A DNA stretch of 8,329 nucleotides. It comes from Actinomycetota bacterium (GTDB lineage: Bacteria > Actinomycetota > Thermoleophilia > Gaiellales > Gaiellaceae). The position numbers were made by a program, and so were the translations under genes. This document shows positions 1-6,749 of the stretch, piece after piece. Within the stretch, counting starts at the first letter, position 1. Every line of letters starts with the position of its first letter. The stretch covers positions 1 through 8,329 of the forward strand of contig JACDGR010000133.1 of the NCBI GenBank assembly GCA_013821525.1, given 5' to 3'. The notes beneath the pieces were generated by a model. That model searched no databases. It was given only the letters and a program-made list of their open reading frames with translations, and was not told the DNA's origin.

Positions 1-351
1 CACCTCGCCTCGCCGCGGCTCGTCGCGCGCGCGGGCGGCGAGATCGTCGGCTGGGCCGCTCTGGGGCCGGTCTCGGCGCGGGAGTGCTACCGGGGCGTGA
101 CCGAGAATTCGATCTACGTCGACCCGGCCGCGCGCGGGCAGGGCGTCGGGCGTGCGCTGCTGTCCGAGCTCGTGCGCCGCGCCGATGCAGCGGGCGTCTG
201 GACGATCCAGGCGGGGATCCTCGCGGGCAACGACGCGTCGGTCGCGCTGCACAGGCGCTGCGGGTTCCGGGTCGTCGGCCGCCGCGAGCGGATCGCGCAG
301 AAGCGCGGCGTGTGGCGTGACGTGTTGCTGATGGAGCGCCGCGCGGGCTAG
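1..351 (+). CDS. GNAT N-acetyltransferase, phosphinothricin acetyltransferase-like (5' end outside window)
   Basis: The frame is open from base 1 and ends at TAG 349-351, so only the last 116 residues are visible and the start lies upstream. It belongs to the acetyl-CoA-dependent GNAT fold. The acetyl-CoA pyrophosphate loop is seen as RGQGVGRA (visible residues 45-52), preceded by the strand NSIYVDP and followed by the ILAGND...ALHRRCGFRVVG segment that is typical of the Pat/Bar/YncA branch. The W-x-D near the end (VWRDVLLMERR) also fits that branch. Members acetylate phosphinothricin, methionine sulfone or other small amines; the real substrate cannot be read from sequence. It is the only plus-strand gene. 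It converges on the cupin gene, and the two stop codons overlap in one CTAG. The fold assignment is firm, the substrate class is inference. Confidence 0.9.
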   Translation, partial: HLASPRLVARAGGEIVGWAALGPVSARECYRGVTENSIYVDPAARGQGVGRALLSELVRRADAAGVWTIQAGILAGNDASVALHRRCGFRVVGRRERIAQKRGVWRDVLLMERRAG

Positions 352-905
352 AGCGCAGGGAGTGAGCCGGCGCGGTAGCGAGTGAAGGCGCCCTTCGGGA
401 AGCGGGCGTACGCCTCGCTCGGATCGGTCGTCTCACGGTCGACGCCCGCGCCGTGGCGCTGTGCCGCCCCGTCGACGGTGTAGGCGCCCCAATCGGGTCC
501 CGTCGAGCGGTCGCGCGCGCCGACGGCGAGCACGACGCATGGCGCCTGCCCGGCGCCGACGAGCACGTGATTCGTCCCGGCGGGGCAGTGGAGGAAGTCC
601 CACTGGCGGAGCGTCCGCTCCTCCCCTTCGACGATCGCCAGGGCCTCGCCCGAGAGCACGAGGAAGTCCTCCTGGTCGTTCTCGCGGTGGTACATCGCCA
701 TCGGCTCGCCGGGGCCGAGCACGGAGATGTTGACCCCGAGCTGCTCGAAGTCCGCCGCGCCCTCGAAGCCCGCGCCTTCGAACTCGCAGAGGAGGCCCCT
801 CCCCTCGCGTTCCCGCCATTGCGACTCGCGCGCGTTGACGACGAACCACCCCTGCCCTTTCGGGACGAGCCCGTGCTCGGTCGAAACGAGCTCCGCCTCG
901 GGCAT
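348..905 (-). CDS. cupin-domain protein with HxE-type metal motif
   Basis: This encodes 185 residues if started at ATG 903-905; a GTG directly upstream (906-908) would add one residue. No convincing Shine-Dalgarno sequence precedes either. A single cupin barrel is visible. Motif 1 is PMAMYHRENDQEDFLVLSG (about residues 68-86), with His73, Glu75 and Glu79. Motif 2 is WDFLHCPAGTNH (102-113), with His113 as the expected ligand. The second histidine of the usual HxH pair is therefore replaced by Glu75. The C-terminal part (HGAGVDRETTDPSEAYARF) is acidic and outside the barrel, a layout I associate with a family of actinobacterial cupins of unknown function. Cupins of this size may be dioxygenases, isomerases or simple binding proteins, and nothing here decides among them. 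The gene stands apart from the core directon, separated from yceD by the palindrome doublet. Confidence 0.85.
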   Translation of the reverse strand: MPEAELVSTEHGLVPKGQGWFVVNARESQWREREGRGLLCEFEGAGFEGAADFEQLGVNISVLGPGEPMAMYHRENDQEDFLVLSGEALAIVEGEERTLRQWDFLHCPAGTNHVLVGAGQAPCVVLAVGARDRSTGPDWGAYTVDGAAQRHGAGVDRETTDPSEAYARFPKGAFTRYRAGSLPAL

Positions 906-930
906 CACAGACGGAGCCTGTCACAAGCAG

Positions 931-961
931 ACACGTCCCGGGGACTGTCCCCGGGACAGGT
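931..961 (-). repeat. palindromic repeat, copy 1 of an inverted doublet
   Basis: A perfect palindrome spans 935-957: arms GTCCCGGGGAC and GTCCCCGGGAC, 11 bp each, around one central base. Read on the minus strand, the 31-base unit 931-961 matches copy 2 (991-1021) at 28 of 31 positions. It sits 25 bases upstream of the cupin start codon. It has the look of a REP-type element, a short palindrome scattered between genes, but one window cannot show its copy number. No T-tract follows on either strand, so it is not a textbook intrinsic terminator. Confidence 0.85.
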
Positions 962-990
962 CCTAAACGGAGCTCATCCGGCTGGAAAGG

Positions 991-1021
991 ACATGTTCCG
1001 GGGACAGTCCCCGGGACATGT
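991..1021 (+). repeat. palindromic repeat, copy 2 of an inverted doublet
   Basis: The arms 991-1005 and 1007-1021 are 15 bases each around a single central A at 1006. They begin and end with ACATGT and carry one mismatch (T at 997, which can still wobble-pair in RNA). The core is the same GGGGAC/GTCCCC block as copy 1, on the opposite strand. The two copies flank a 29-base spacer (962-990) whose ends, CCT and AGG, extend their mutual complementarity. The doublet could therefore fold either as two small hairpins or as one long stem of about 34 bp with three mismatches. It starts 48 bases downstream of the yceD stop and may end that transcript, although no U-tract is seen. Confidence 0.85.
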
Positions 1022-1069
1022 CTCGAAGGGACGGGCGCTTGCCCGCGGATCAGGACGGCCGCCTCGCGG

Positions 1070-1579
1070 TCAGGCGGAGGGGTCGCGCAGCGCTTCGAGG
1101 GCCGCCCAGCGTGGGTCGGCGTGCTGTTCCTCGTGGATGTGCGGCTCGTCGTTCAGGTTCTTGCCGCAGACGCCGCAGAGACCGGCGCAGCTCTCTCGGC
1201 AGAGGATCTTCTCCGGGAGCGCGAGCGCGATCGCGTCGCGCGCCCACGCGGAGACGTCCAGCAGGTCCGCCTCGATGTAGGGCATCTCCATCTCCTCGTG
1301 CGTCGGAGCCTCGTCTTGATACTCCTGCGCCCGAATTGGCAGCTCGAGCAGCGCATCGCCGAGGCAGCGGTAACACGGGCCGTGCAGGCGCGTCGTGAAG
1401 TCCAGGCGGAAGACCGTGCCGGTGTTCGCGCGCGTCATCTCGAACGCGGCTGAAACCTCGTGCGGGACGGGGAGATAGCGCTGGCCACCGTAGTCGAGCG
1501 GCGACAGCTCGACCTCGAGCGCCTCGCGGTGCTGCTCACCGGGACGGAGCTTCACCTGGCGCAGGCTGAAGCTCGTCAT
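1070..1579 (-). CDS. yceD: YceD/DUF177 family protein, cysteine-rich
   Basis: This encodes 169 residues from ATG 1577-1579 to TGA 1070-1072. The family signature is clear: a first Cys pair (CYRC, about residues 69-72), then the run IEADLLDVSAWARDAIALAL, then LPEKILCRESCAGLCGVCGKNLND with four more cysteines, ending in DPRWAALEAL. The cysteines probably bind a metal. YceD proteins are linked to 23S rRNA maturation and are usually encoded just upstream of rpmF (ribosomal protein L32). Here no rpmF follows: the next 164 bases are non-coding and contain the palindrome doublet, then an unrelated cupin gene. No Shine-Dalgarno sequence precedes the start. The 59-base gap to the SepIVA-like gene holds a GC-rich palindrome (CGCCGC A GCGGCG, about 1610-1622) of unclear meaning. 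A 6-bp stem (1059-1064 with 1072-1077) covers the stop codon. Confidence 0.9.
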   Translation of the reverse strand: MTSFSLRQVKLRPGEQHREALEVELSPLDYGGQRYLPVPHEVSAAFEMTRANTGTVFRLDFTTRLHGPCYRCLGDALLELPIRAQEYQDEAPTHEEMEMPYIEADLLDVSAWARDAIALALPEKILCRESCAGLCGVCGKNLNDEPHIHEEQHADPRWAALEALRDPSA

Positions 1580-1638
1580 GGCGTGCAGGGTAGCGCCGGC
1601 CGACCGCGTGCCGCCGCAGCGGCGCGGGCCGTACTTCC

Positions 1639-2145
1639 CTAGTAGTCGGTGCCGTTCTCGGACAGATCGATCGGGCCGATGCCGGCGACGACCGACTCCT
1701 GCGAGCGCTCGTGCAGCCGTTCGCGGCCGCGCCGGACTGCGACGAGGAACTTGTCGAGGTTCGTCTCGAGCGTCGCGAGCATGCCGTCTGCCCAGTCCTC
1801 CATCTCGAGCCGCATCTCGCGCGCACCGCGGCGAGCCTCGTCGATGATCTCCTGCGCCTGGCGTTCAGCGAGCTTGACGATCTCGGTCTGCGAGGCCTCG
1901 CGCACGGCCTGCTCGCGCGACTCCTGCAGCAGCCGATCCTGCTCGCGCTTCGCCTCGGCGAGCATCTCCTGCCGCTCCTTGACGATCCACCGCGCCTGCT
2001 TGATCTCTTCCGGGATCGTCGCGCGCATCTGATCGAGGATGTCGTAGATCTCCTCGCGGTCGATGCGCACCTGGTCGGTGAGCGGCACAGCCTTCGCGTT
2101 GTGCACGAGGTCGTCGAGCTTGTCGATCAGTACGAGGACGTCCAT
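1639..2145 (-). CDS. SepIVA/DivIVA-like coiled-coil protein (ATP synthase subunit b-like)
   Basis: This encodes 168 residues from ATG 2143-2145 to TAG 1639-1641. The first 45 residues (LIDKLDDLVHNAKAVPLTDQVRIDREEIYDILDQMRATIP in pieces) resemble the N-terminus of mycobacterial SepIVA: a helix, a VP(L/M)T turn, then the D-x-L/Y-x-(L/I)-x-D helix. Residues 46-110 are a charged heptad-like coiled coil rich in E, R, Q and A. The stretch LETNLDKFLVAVRRGRERL (about 126-144) matches the conserved C-terminal helix. SepIVA proteins act in septum formation and polar envelope growth in actinomycetes, next to the membrane though without a membrane segment. This copy is much shorter than the roughly 240-residue mycobacterial protein because the central coil is reduced. 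Its place between coaD and yceD matches Streptomyces gene order. It starts 12 bases after the coaD stop. An AGGAG at 2161-2165 is 15 bases from the ATG, rather far. Automated annotation may call it an ATPase subunit, which the missing membrane helix argues against. Confidence 0.75.
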   Translation of the reverse strand: MDVLVLIDKLDDLVHNAKAVPLTDQVRIDREEIYDILDQMRATIPEEIKQARWIVKERQEMLAEAKREQDRLLQESREQAVREASQTEIVKLAERQAQEIIDEARRGAREMRLEMEDWADGMLATLETNLDKFLVAVRRGRERLHERSQESVVAGIGPIDLSENGTDY

Positions 2146-2157
2146 AGTGGGTTCAGT

Positions 2158-2669
<512 letters not shown>

Positions 2670-2673
<4 letters not shown>

Positions 2674-3188
2674 AGCTCGAACAGCGTAAGGCGTGCGGTG
2701 CCGTACTTGCGGGACGTACGCACCTCGAGGCCCGGCACGTCGGGCGCGTCGGCCCGCCCGGAGGTCTCCCAGACGAGCACACCGTCCTCGTTCAGGAGGC
2801 CTGCGAGGTGCGGGAGGAGCTTGCTGCGGTCGAAGTCGTAGGGCGGGTCGCAGAGCACGAGGTCGTAGGTGCGTCGCTCGCGAGAGACGGCGCGGACGGC
2901 GTCCTGGCAGAGCACGGTCGCCTTCAGCTTCAGCTTGTCGAGGTTCGCGTTGATCGTCCGGCACGCGTCGCGGCTCGACTCGACGAGCGTCGCGCTCGCG
3001 GCGCCTCGGCTCAGCGCCTCGAGCCCCATTGCACCCGACCCGGCGAACAGGTCGAGTACGTCGGCCTCGTCGACGGGGCCGATCAGGTTGAACGCGTTCT
3101 CCCGCACGCGGTCAGAGGTCGGCCGCGTGTCGCGGCCGGGCGGCGCGGCGATCCGGTGACCGCGATGTGTGCCGGCGATGATGCGCAC
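2670..3188 (-). CDS. rsmD: 16S rRNA (guanine(966)-N(2))-methyltransferase
   Basis: This SAM-dependent enzyme methylates N2 of G966 in 16S rRNA within the small-subunit head. Starting at GTG 3186-3188 gives 172 residues, beginning VRIIAGTHRGHRI as family members do. The frame is open further upstream, but that stretch overlaps the moaD-like gene and has no homology character. Visible motifs are RPTSDRVRENAFN (residues 22-34), the SAM-binding loop DLFAGSGAMGLEALSRGA (46-63), and the catalytic DPPY (114-117, as CDPPYDF). The ending KYGTARLTLFEL is typical. The gene begins 29 bases after the moaD-like gene, with only a weak AGG 13 bases upstream of the start. It ends in the GTGA overlap with coaD. 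Family assignment is firm. The exact nucleotide specificity is transferred from E. coli RsmD. Confidence 0.95.
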
Positions 3189-3217
3189 GTTGTGCAGGAT
3201 GCCTGGCGGAGGGTACG

Positions 3218-3484
3218 TCAGCCGCCGCTGATCGCAGCAATCACGTCGACGCGCGACGCGGAGGCGAGCGGCGTATCGAGTGCCGCTCGCTCCCGGTCGA
3301 CGTAGAAGTGGATGTGCGGCCGGATCTCCGGACGGCCCGACTCGCACAACCGGTCACGCAGGCCCGGCCAGCGCTGCTCCAGGTGCTCGATCGCGTCGTC
3401 GACCGTAGCCGCGTCGACGTCGAGACGGCGTGGGAGATCCGGGAACAGCGGCGTCAACGTGCGCGGCAGGTGCACGTCCGCCAT
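3218..3484 (-). CDS. MoaD/ThiS-family ubiquitin-fold sulfur-carrier-like protein
   Basis: This encodes 88 residues from ATG 3482-3484 to TGA 3218-3220. It has the length and layout of MoaD/ThiS: an N-terminal strand (DVHLPRTL), a helix around residues 27-38 (TVDDAIEHLEQRW), the strand IHFYVD (58-63) that corresponds to IxVxVN in the family, and a C-terminal SGG (86-88). In MoaD, ThiS and CysO the terminal Gly-Gly is adenylated by an E1-like enzyme and carries sulfur as thiocarboxylate; some archaeal relatives (SAMPs) are conjugated to proteins. No moaE, thiG, cysM or E1-like gene lies in the window, so the pathway is unknown. The ATG overlaps the stop of the BNR gene as TGATG and has no ribosome-binding site of its own, so it is probably translated by reinitiation, tying the two products together. 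Confidence 0.87.
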   Translation of the reverse strand: MADVHLPRTLTPLFPDLPRRLDVDAATVDDAIEHLEQRWPGLRDRLCESGRPEIRPHIHFYVDRERAALDTPLASASRVDVIAAISGG

Positions 3485-4551
3485 CAGTCGATGACCGCGG
3501 CGTGGACGGACGAGATCGGCGGCAGGTAGCTCGCGATCTCCTGCCAGCTCCCACCGTCGTCGGCGCTCGCGAAGATCTGGCCCGTGCTCGTGCCGAAGTA
3601 GTAGCCGGGAACGTCGTAGGTGTCGTTGCACATCGCCTGGCGCAGCACGCCGAGGTGGGCGTCCGACTGCGGGAGTCCCCGGTCGGAGCGCTGCCACGAC
3701 GAGCCCGCGTCGCGCGTCATCCAGACGGCCGCCCGGCCCTCCGGCATCGTCCGGCCGTGCCCCGGGTCGAGCGGGACGACGAGAAACGTGTCGCGATCGT
3801 GCGGGTTGACGGCCGCACCGAACCCGAACTCGCTCGGCAGGCCCTCGGTGATCTCGGTCCACGTCGCACCGCCGTCGTCGGTGCGGTGCATCCCGACGTG
3901 GTTCTGCTGGAACATGCGCGTGTCGTCGGCGCGCACCAGCTTGTGCACGCAGAACCCGACCTCTTCATGCTCGCGGGGCCAGTCCGCCCGCAGCCCGCGG
4001 TTGCGCGGCGTCCAGGTGGCGCCGCTGTCGGCCGTCTCCCAGAGGCCGACGCCCTGCACGATCGCCCAGAAGCGCGATTCGTCGTCGGGATGCACCTCGA
4101 TGCCCGAGATGCCAAGGTGACCCGGCGGCTGGTTCGCAGGGTCGTCCCAGCCTTCGCTGCCGGGCTGGCCGGCGAGCGTCGTGAGGAGCGAGAAGGTCTC
4201 GCCGCCGTCACGGCTCTCGAAGATCCCCGGTGCCTCGGCGCCGACGAGGAGGCGGCCGTGGCGGGATGCAAGCGTCGAGACCTTCGAGAAGCGCCGTCCA
4301 TCCTCGTAGGCGAGCCCCTCGGACGAGTGCGTCCAGTTCTCGCCGAGGTCGCTGCTGCGCCAGATCGCGGAGCCATGCCACTCGCTCGCTGCCGCGGCGA
4401 AGATCGCGCCGGACTCGTAGTCGTAGACCGCGTGGTAGACGGGCCAGCTCTCGCAGAATGGGCCGCGAACGCTCCAGTCTCGCCGGTCGGCATCGCTTTC
4501 GAGGACGAAGCACCCCTTGCGGGTGCCGATCAGGACGAGCGTGCGAGACAT
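3484..4551 (-). CDS. BNR/Asp-box repeat protein (sialidase/sortilin-type beta-propeller)
   Basis: This encodes 355 residues from ATG 4549-4551; the frame is open upstream, but this start has GGGGTGG just before it and begins like family members (MSRTLVLIGTRKGCFVL). Six Asp-box motifs of the S/T-x-D-x-G-x-T/S-W type are visible: SSDLGENW (66-73), SRDGGETF (113-120), TADSGATW (173-180), TDDGGATW (224-231), TRDAGSSW (279-286) and SADDGGSW (329-336). Spacing near 50 residues is what a six-bladed propeller gives. There is no signal peptide or membrane segment, so the protein is probably cytoplasmic, unlike secreted sialidases. The Asp-box is structural, and sialidase activity should not be inferred; no FRIP motif or arginine triad is evident. 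Database names will likely be exo-alpha-sialidase or WD40/YVTN/BNR-like protein. It is coupled to the MoaD-like gene and lies 80 bases after recG, so it may share that transcript. Confidence 0.88.
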   Translation of the reverse strand: MSRTLVLIGTRKGCFVLESDADRRDWSVRGPFCESWPVYHAVYDYESGAIFAAAASEWHGSAIWRSSDLGENWTHSSEGLAYEDGRRFSKVSTLASRHGRLLVGAEAPGIFESRDGGETFSLLTTLAGQPGSEGWDDPANQPPGHLGISGIEVHPDDESRFWAIVQGVGLWETADSGATWTPRNRGLRADWPREHEEVGFCVHKLVRADDTRMFQQNHVGMHRTDDGGATWTEITEGLPSEFGFGAAVNPHDRDTFLVVPLDPGHGRTMPEGRAAVWMTRDAGSSWQRSDRGLPQSDAHLGVLRQAMCNDTYDVPGYYFGTSTGQIFASADDGGSWQEIASYLPPISSVHAAVID

Positions 4552-4553
4552 TT

Positions 4554-4560
4554 CCACCCC
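4554..4560 (-). promoter_or_regulatory. ribosome binding site deciding the BNR gene start
   Basis: GGGGTGG on the minus strand ends two bases before the ATG at 4551, with the GGGG core five bases away. It supports ATG 4549-4551 over the longer open frame that would run back into recG. Confidence 0.6.
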
Positions 4561-4631
4561 ATTTTCGACGACGACGTTGTCACAGGTACGACGAACGGCG
4601 ACACCGATTCTCGACAGCCGGCGTCGACCGG

Positions 4632-6689
4632 TCAAGCAGCACCGAGCGTACCGGCGCGCTCGGCTGCATCGAGCCACGGCCCATCCTCGTCGCGCAGGTC
4701 ACGCGCCAGCTGCCGCGCCTGCTCGAGCAGGTCTCGATCGGCGCGCAGCTTCGTAAATCGGAGGTCACTCCAGCCCGACTGCCGCGTCCCGAGCAGCTGG
4801 CCCTCGCCGCGGAGCTCCAGATCGACCTCGGCGAGCTCGAAGCCGTCGGTCGTCTCGACGAGTGCGGCGAGCCGCGACAGGGCGACGTCGGTCAGCTCGA
4901 GCTTGTCGCGCGAGATCAGGAGGCAGTAGCTCTGCTCGGCGCCGCGACCGACCCGGCCGCGCAGCTGGTGCAGCTGCGCGAGGCCAAAACGATCGGCCTC
5001 CTGCACGATCATGATCGTCGCGTTCGGGACGTCGACCCCCACCTCGATCACCGTCGTCGCGACGAGCACGTCGAGCTCTCCCGCCTTGAACTGCGTCATC
5101 ACCTCGCGGCGTTCCGCGGGCTTCAGACGGCCGTGCAGAAGACCGACGCGATATCCGGCGAGCTCAGCGCGGTGTAGCCGGGCCGCCTCCTCTTCCGCAG
5201 CGCGCGCGAGGCGCGTCTCCGACTGCTCGATCAGCGGGCAGACGACGTACGCCTGCCGCCCGGCGTCGAGATGTACGCGCAACCGTCCATACGCCTCGCT
5301 CGAGCGTTCCGCCCCGACCCAGGCGGTGATGATCGGCTTGCGGTTCGCGGGCGGCTTGGCGATCTCGCTGACTGCCAGGTCGCCGTAGATCGTCAAGGCG
5401 AGCGTGCGCGGGATCGGCGTCGCGGTCATGTGCAGCACATGCGGTTCGCGTCCTTCCGCGAGTGCGTGGCGCTGCTCGACGCCGAAGCGATGCTGCTCGT
5501 CGACGACCGCGACGGCGAGGTCAGCGAACTCGATATCGCGCTGGATCAGCGCGTGCGTTCCGACTGCGATCTGCGCAACGCCGTTCGCGATCTCGTCGCG
5601 GATCTTCTTCGCGCGCGCAGAGCCGGTCAGCAGCACGCAGCGGACGCCGAGCTGCGCGCAGAGCGGCTCGATCGTCAGGAAGTGCTGCTCGGCAAGCGTC
5701 TCGGTCGGCGCCATCAGGGCGCCCTGCCGGCTCTGCTCGACGGCGCGCAGCAGCGCATAGAGCGCGACGACCGTCTTGCCCGAGCCGACGTCTCCCTGCA
5801 ACAGGCGCTGCATCGGCACGCGCTGCGCGAGATCGAGATCGATCTCGGAGATCGCGCGCTCCTGGTGCTCGGTGAGCGTGAACGGCAGGACCGACCGGTA
5901 GCGGTCGAGGAGCGATCCGGCTGCCGGCAGGGGCTCGGCCGTTGCCTCGTCGTCGCGCGAGCCGGCGACGATGAGCTGCAGCGTGAAGAGCTCGTCGAAG
6001 GCGAGCCGCCGGCGGGCGTCTTCGGCCTCGGCGAGGCTCGCCGGGAAATGGATTGCGCCGAGCGCATCCGCGCGGGTCGGGAGCGCGAGGTCGGCCGGCA
6101 GCGGATCGGGGATGAAGCGTCCGTACTGCTCGAGTGCGGTGCGCATGAGCTCGCGCAACTTCGTCGAGGGAACCTGCTCGCTCGCGGGGTACACGGGTGC
6201 GAAATCGGCGGTCGCCTTCGGGGCACCGACGTCGTAGCTCTTGACGTCGAACCCGTAGCGGCCGAGCTTTCCGCGCAGCCGCAGATGCGTGCCGGGGGTC
6301 AGCTTCTCGGCGAGCCAGGGCTGGTTGAACCACGATGCGCCGATCTGGCCGCTCCCGTCCCTGATCCGCGCTGTCACGATCGTGCGGCGACCGCCGAGGC
6401 GCCGGGTCTTCACGTCGACCACCTCGCCCGCGATCGCCACCTCGTCGTCGCCCCAGAGCTGAGAGATCGCTATCTCGTCGACAGACTGCTCGTACCGTCG
6501 CGGACGGTGGAGCAACAGGTCACGCACGGTCTCGATGCCAAGAGCGCGCAGTCGTTTCGCGAGCGATGCACCGACGCCAGGGAGCGCGTCGATCCCGAGC
6601 GTCTCCAGCTGTTCGGGGGCGACGAAGCCGCGTGGCCTCGGCCACTCATGTTGGACCACGCCTGTAAAACCCGCGTGCATTCGGGTCAT
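4632..6689 (-). CDS. recG: ATP-dependent DNA helicase RecG
   Basis: RecG is a superfamily 2 DNA translocase that remodels stalled replication forks and Holliday junctions. With ATG 6687-6689 it has 685 residues, the usual length. This start is preceded by GGTGG at five bases; a GTG at 6737 and an ATG at 6680 are in frame but lack a ribosome-binding site. A short N-terminal helix-hairpin-like segment (LPGVGASLAKRLRALGI) precedes the OB-fold wedge domain that grips branched DNA (about residues 80-165). Helicase motifs in order are Walker A GDVGSGKT (299-306), MAPTETLAEQH, DEQH (397-400), TATPIPRT (422-429), ATTVIEVGVDVPNAT (544-558) and QLRGRVGRG (575-583). The RecG-specific GTRQSG follows near 634. 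All key residues look intact. It begins 60 bases after the degV-family gene and ends at TGA 4632-4634. recG upstream of rsmD-coaD is standard in actinomycetes; the two genes inserted between them are not. Confidence 0.97.
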   Translation of the reverse strand: MTRMHAGFTGVVQHEWPRPRGFVAPEQLETLGIDALPGVGASLAKRLRALGIETVRDLLLHRPRRYEQSVDEIAISQLWGDDEVAIAGEVVDVKTRRLGGRRTIVTARIRDGSGQIGASWFNQPWLAEKLTPGTHLRLRGKLGRYGFDVKSYDVGAPKATADFAPVYPASEQVPSTKLRELMRTALEQYGRFIPDPLPADLALPTRADALGAIHFPASLAEAEDARRRLAFDELFTLQLIVAGSRDDEATAEPLPAAGSLLDRYRSVLPFTLTEHQERAISEIDLDLAQRVPMQRLLQGDVGSGKTVVALYALLRAVEQSRQGALMAPTETLAEQHFLTIEPLCAQLGVRCVLLTGSARAKKIRDEIANGVAQIAVGTHALIQRDIEFADLAVAVVDEQHRFGVEQRHALAEGREPHVLHMTATPIPRTLALTIYGDLAVSEIAKPPANRKPIITAWVGAERSSEAYGRLRVHLDAGRQAYVVCPLIEQSETRLARAAEEEAARLHRAELAGYRVGLLHGRLKPAERREVMTQFKAGELDVLVATTVIEVGVDVPNATIMIVQEADRFGLAQLHQLRGRVGRGAEQSYCLLISRDKLELTDVALSRLAALVETTDGFELAEVDLELRGEGQLLGTRQSGWSDLRFTKLRADRDLLEQARQLARDLRDEDGPWLDAAERAGTLGAA

Positions 6690-6694
6690 CGTTG

Positions 6695-6699
6695 CCACC
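6695..6699 (-). promoter_or_regulatory. ribosome binding site deciding the recG start
   Basis: GGTGG on the minus strand lies five bases before ATG 6687-6689. It is the best ribosome-binding site among the in-frame start candidates of recG (6737, 6689, 6680 and GTG 6659). Confidence 0.5.
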
Positions 6700-6749
6700 G
6701 GGACCGAGCATAGGACCCGGTCCGGACGGACCCGCACGCGAGGGCTGAC

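Noticed and set aside
931..1021. Possible short CRISPR array
   Set aside because: There are only two repeats, they lie in opposite orientation, and each is a full palindrome; no cas gene is present.
1059..1077. 6-bp stem over the yceD stop codon as an intrinsic terminator
   Set aside because: The stem is short, overlaps the coding end and has no T-tract. The palindrome doublet downstream is the stronger structure, though also without a T-tract.
2674..2964. N-terminal extension of the coaD frame upstream of its GTG
   Set aside because: The extension translates to Arg/Pro/Ala-rich sequence inside rsmD. CoaD homology starts exactly at the GTG.
3189..3347. N-terminal extension of the rsmD frame
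   Set aside because: It lies inside the moaD-like gene and lacks family character. RsmD homology begins at VRIIAGTHRG.
4552..4631. Promoter in the 80-base recG-BNR gap
   Set aside because: I looked for -35 and -10 elements on the minus strand and found only weak partial matches with poor spacing, not enough to call.
3430..4929. Very long open frame on the plus strand opposite the BNR gene and part of recG
   Set aside because: Its translation is low-complexity, rich in R, A, V and H, with no domain character. The minus strand carries clear family motifs across the same bases. Such frames are expected opposite genes with G/C third positions.
6646..6711. 21-codon leader-like frame overlapping the recG start
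   Set aside because: It has no ribosome-binding site, overlaps recG codons in another frame, and its sequence (G, N, D, R, P mix) shows no leader-peptide logic.
5271..6713. 480-codon open frame on the plus strand opposite recG
   Set aside because: It is the mirror of a fully motif-supported recG. Composition is dominated by R, D, A and L and no fold signature is seen.
6714..6735. GGTCC/GGACC inverted repeats between the DegV gene and recG as a terminator
   Set aside because: The stem is about five base pairs and no T-tract follows. Such GC repeats arise by chance at this composition.
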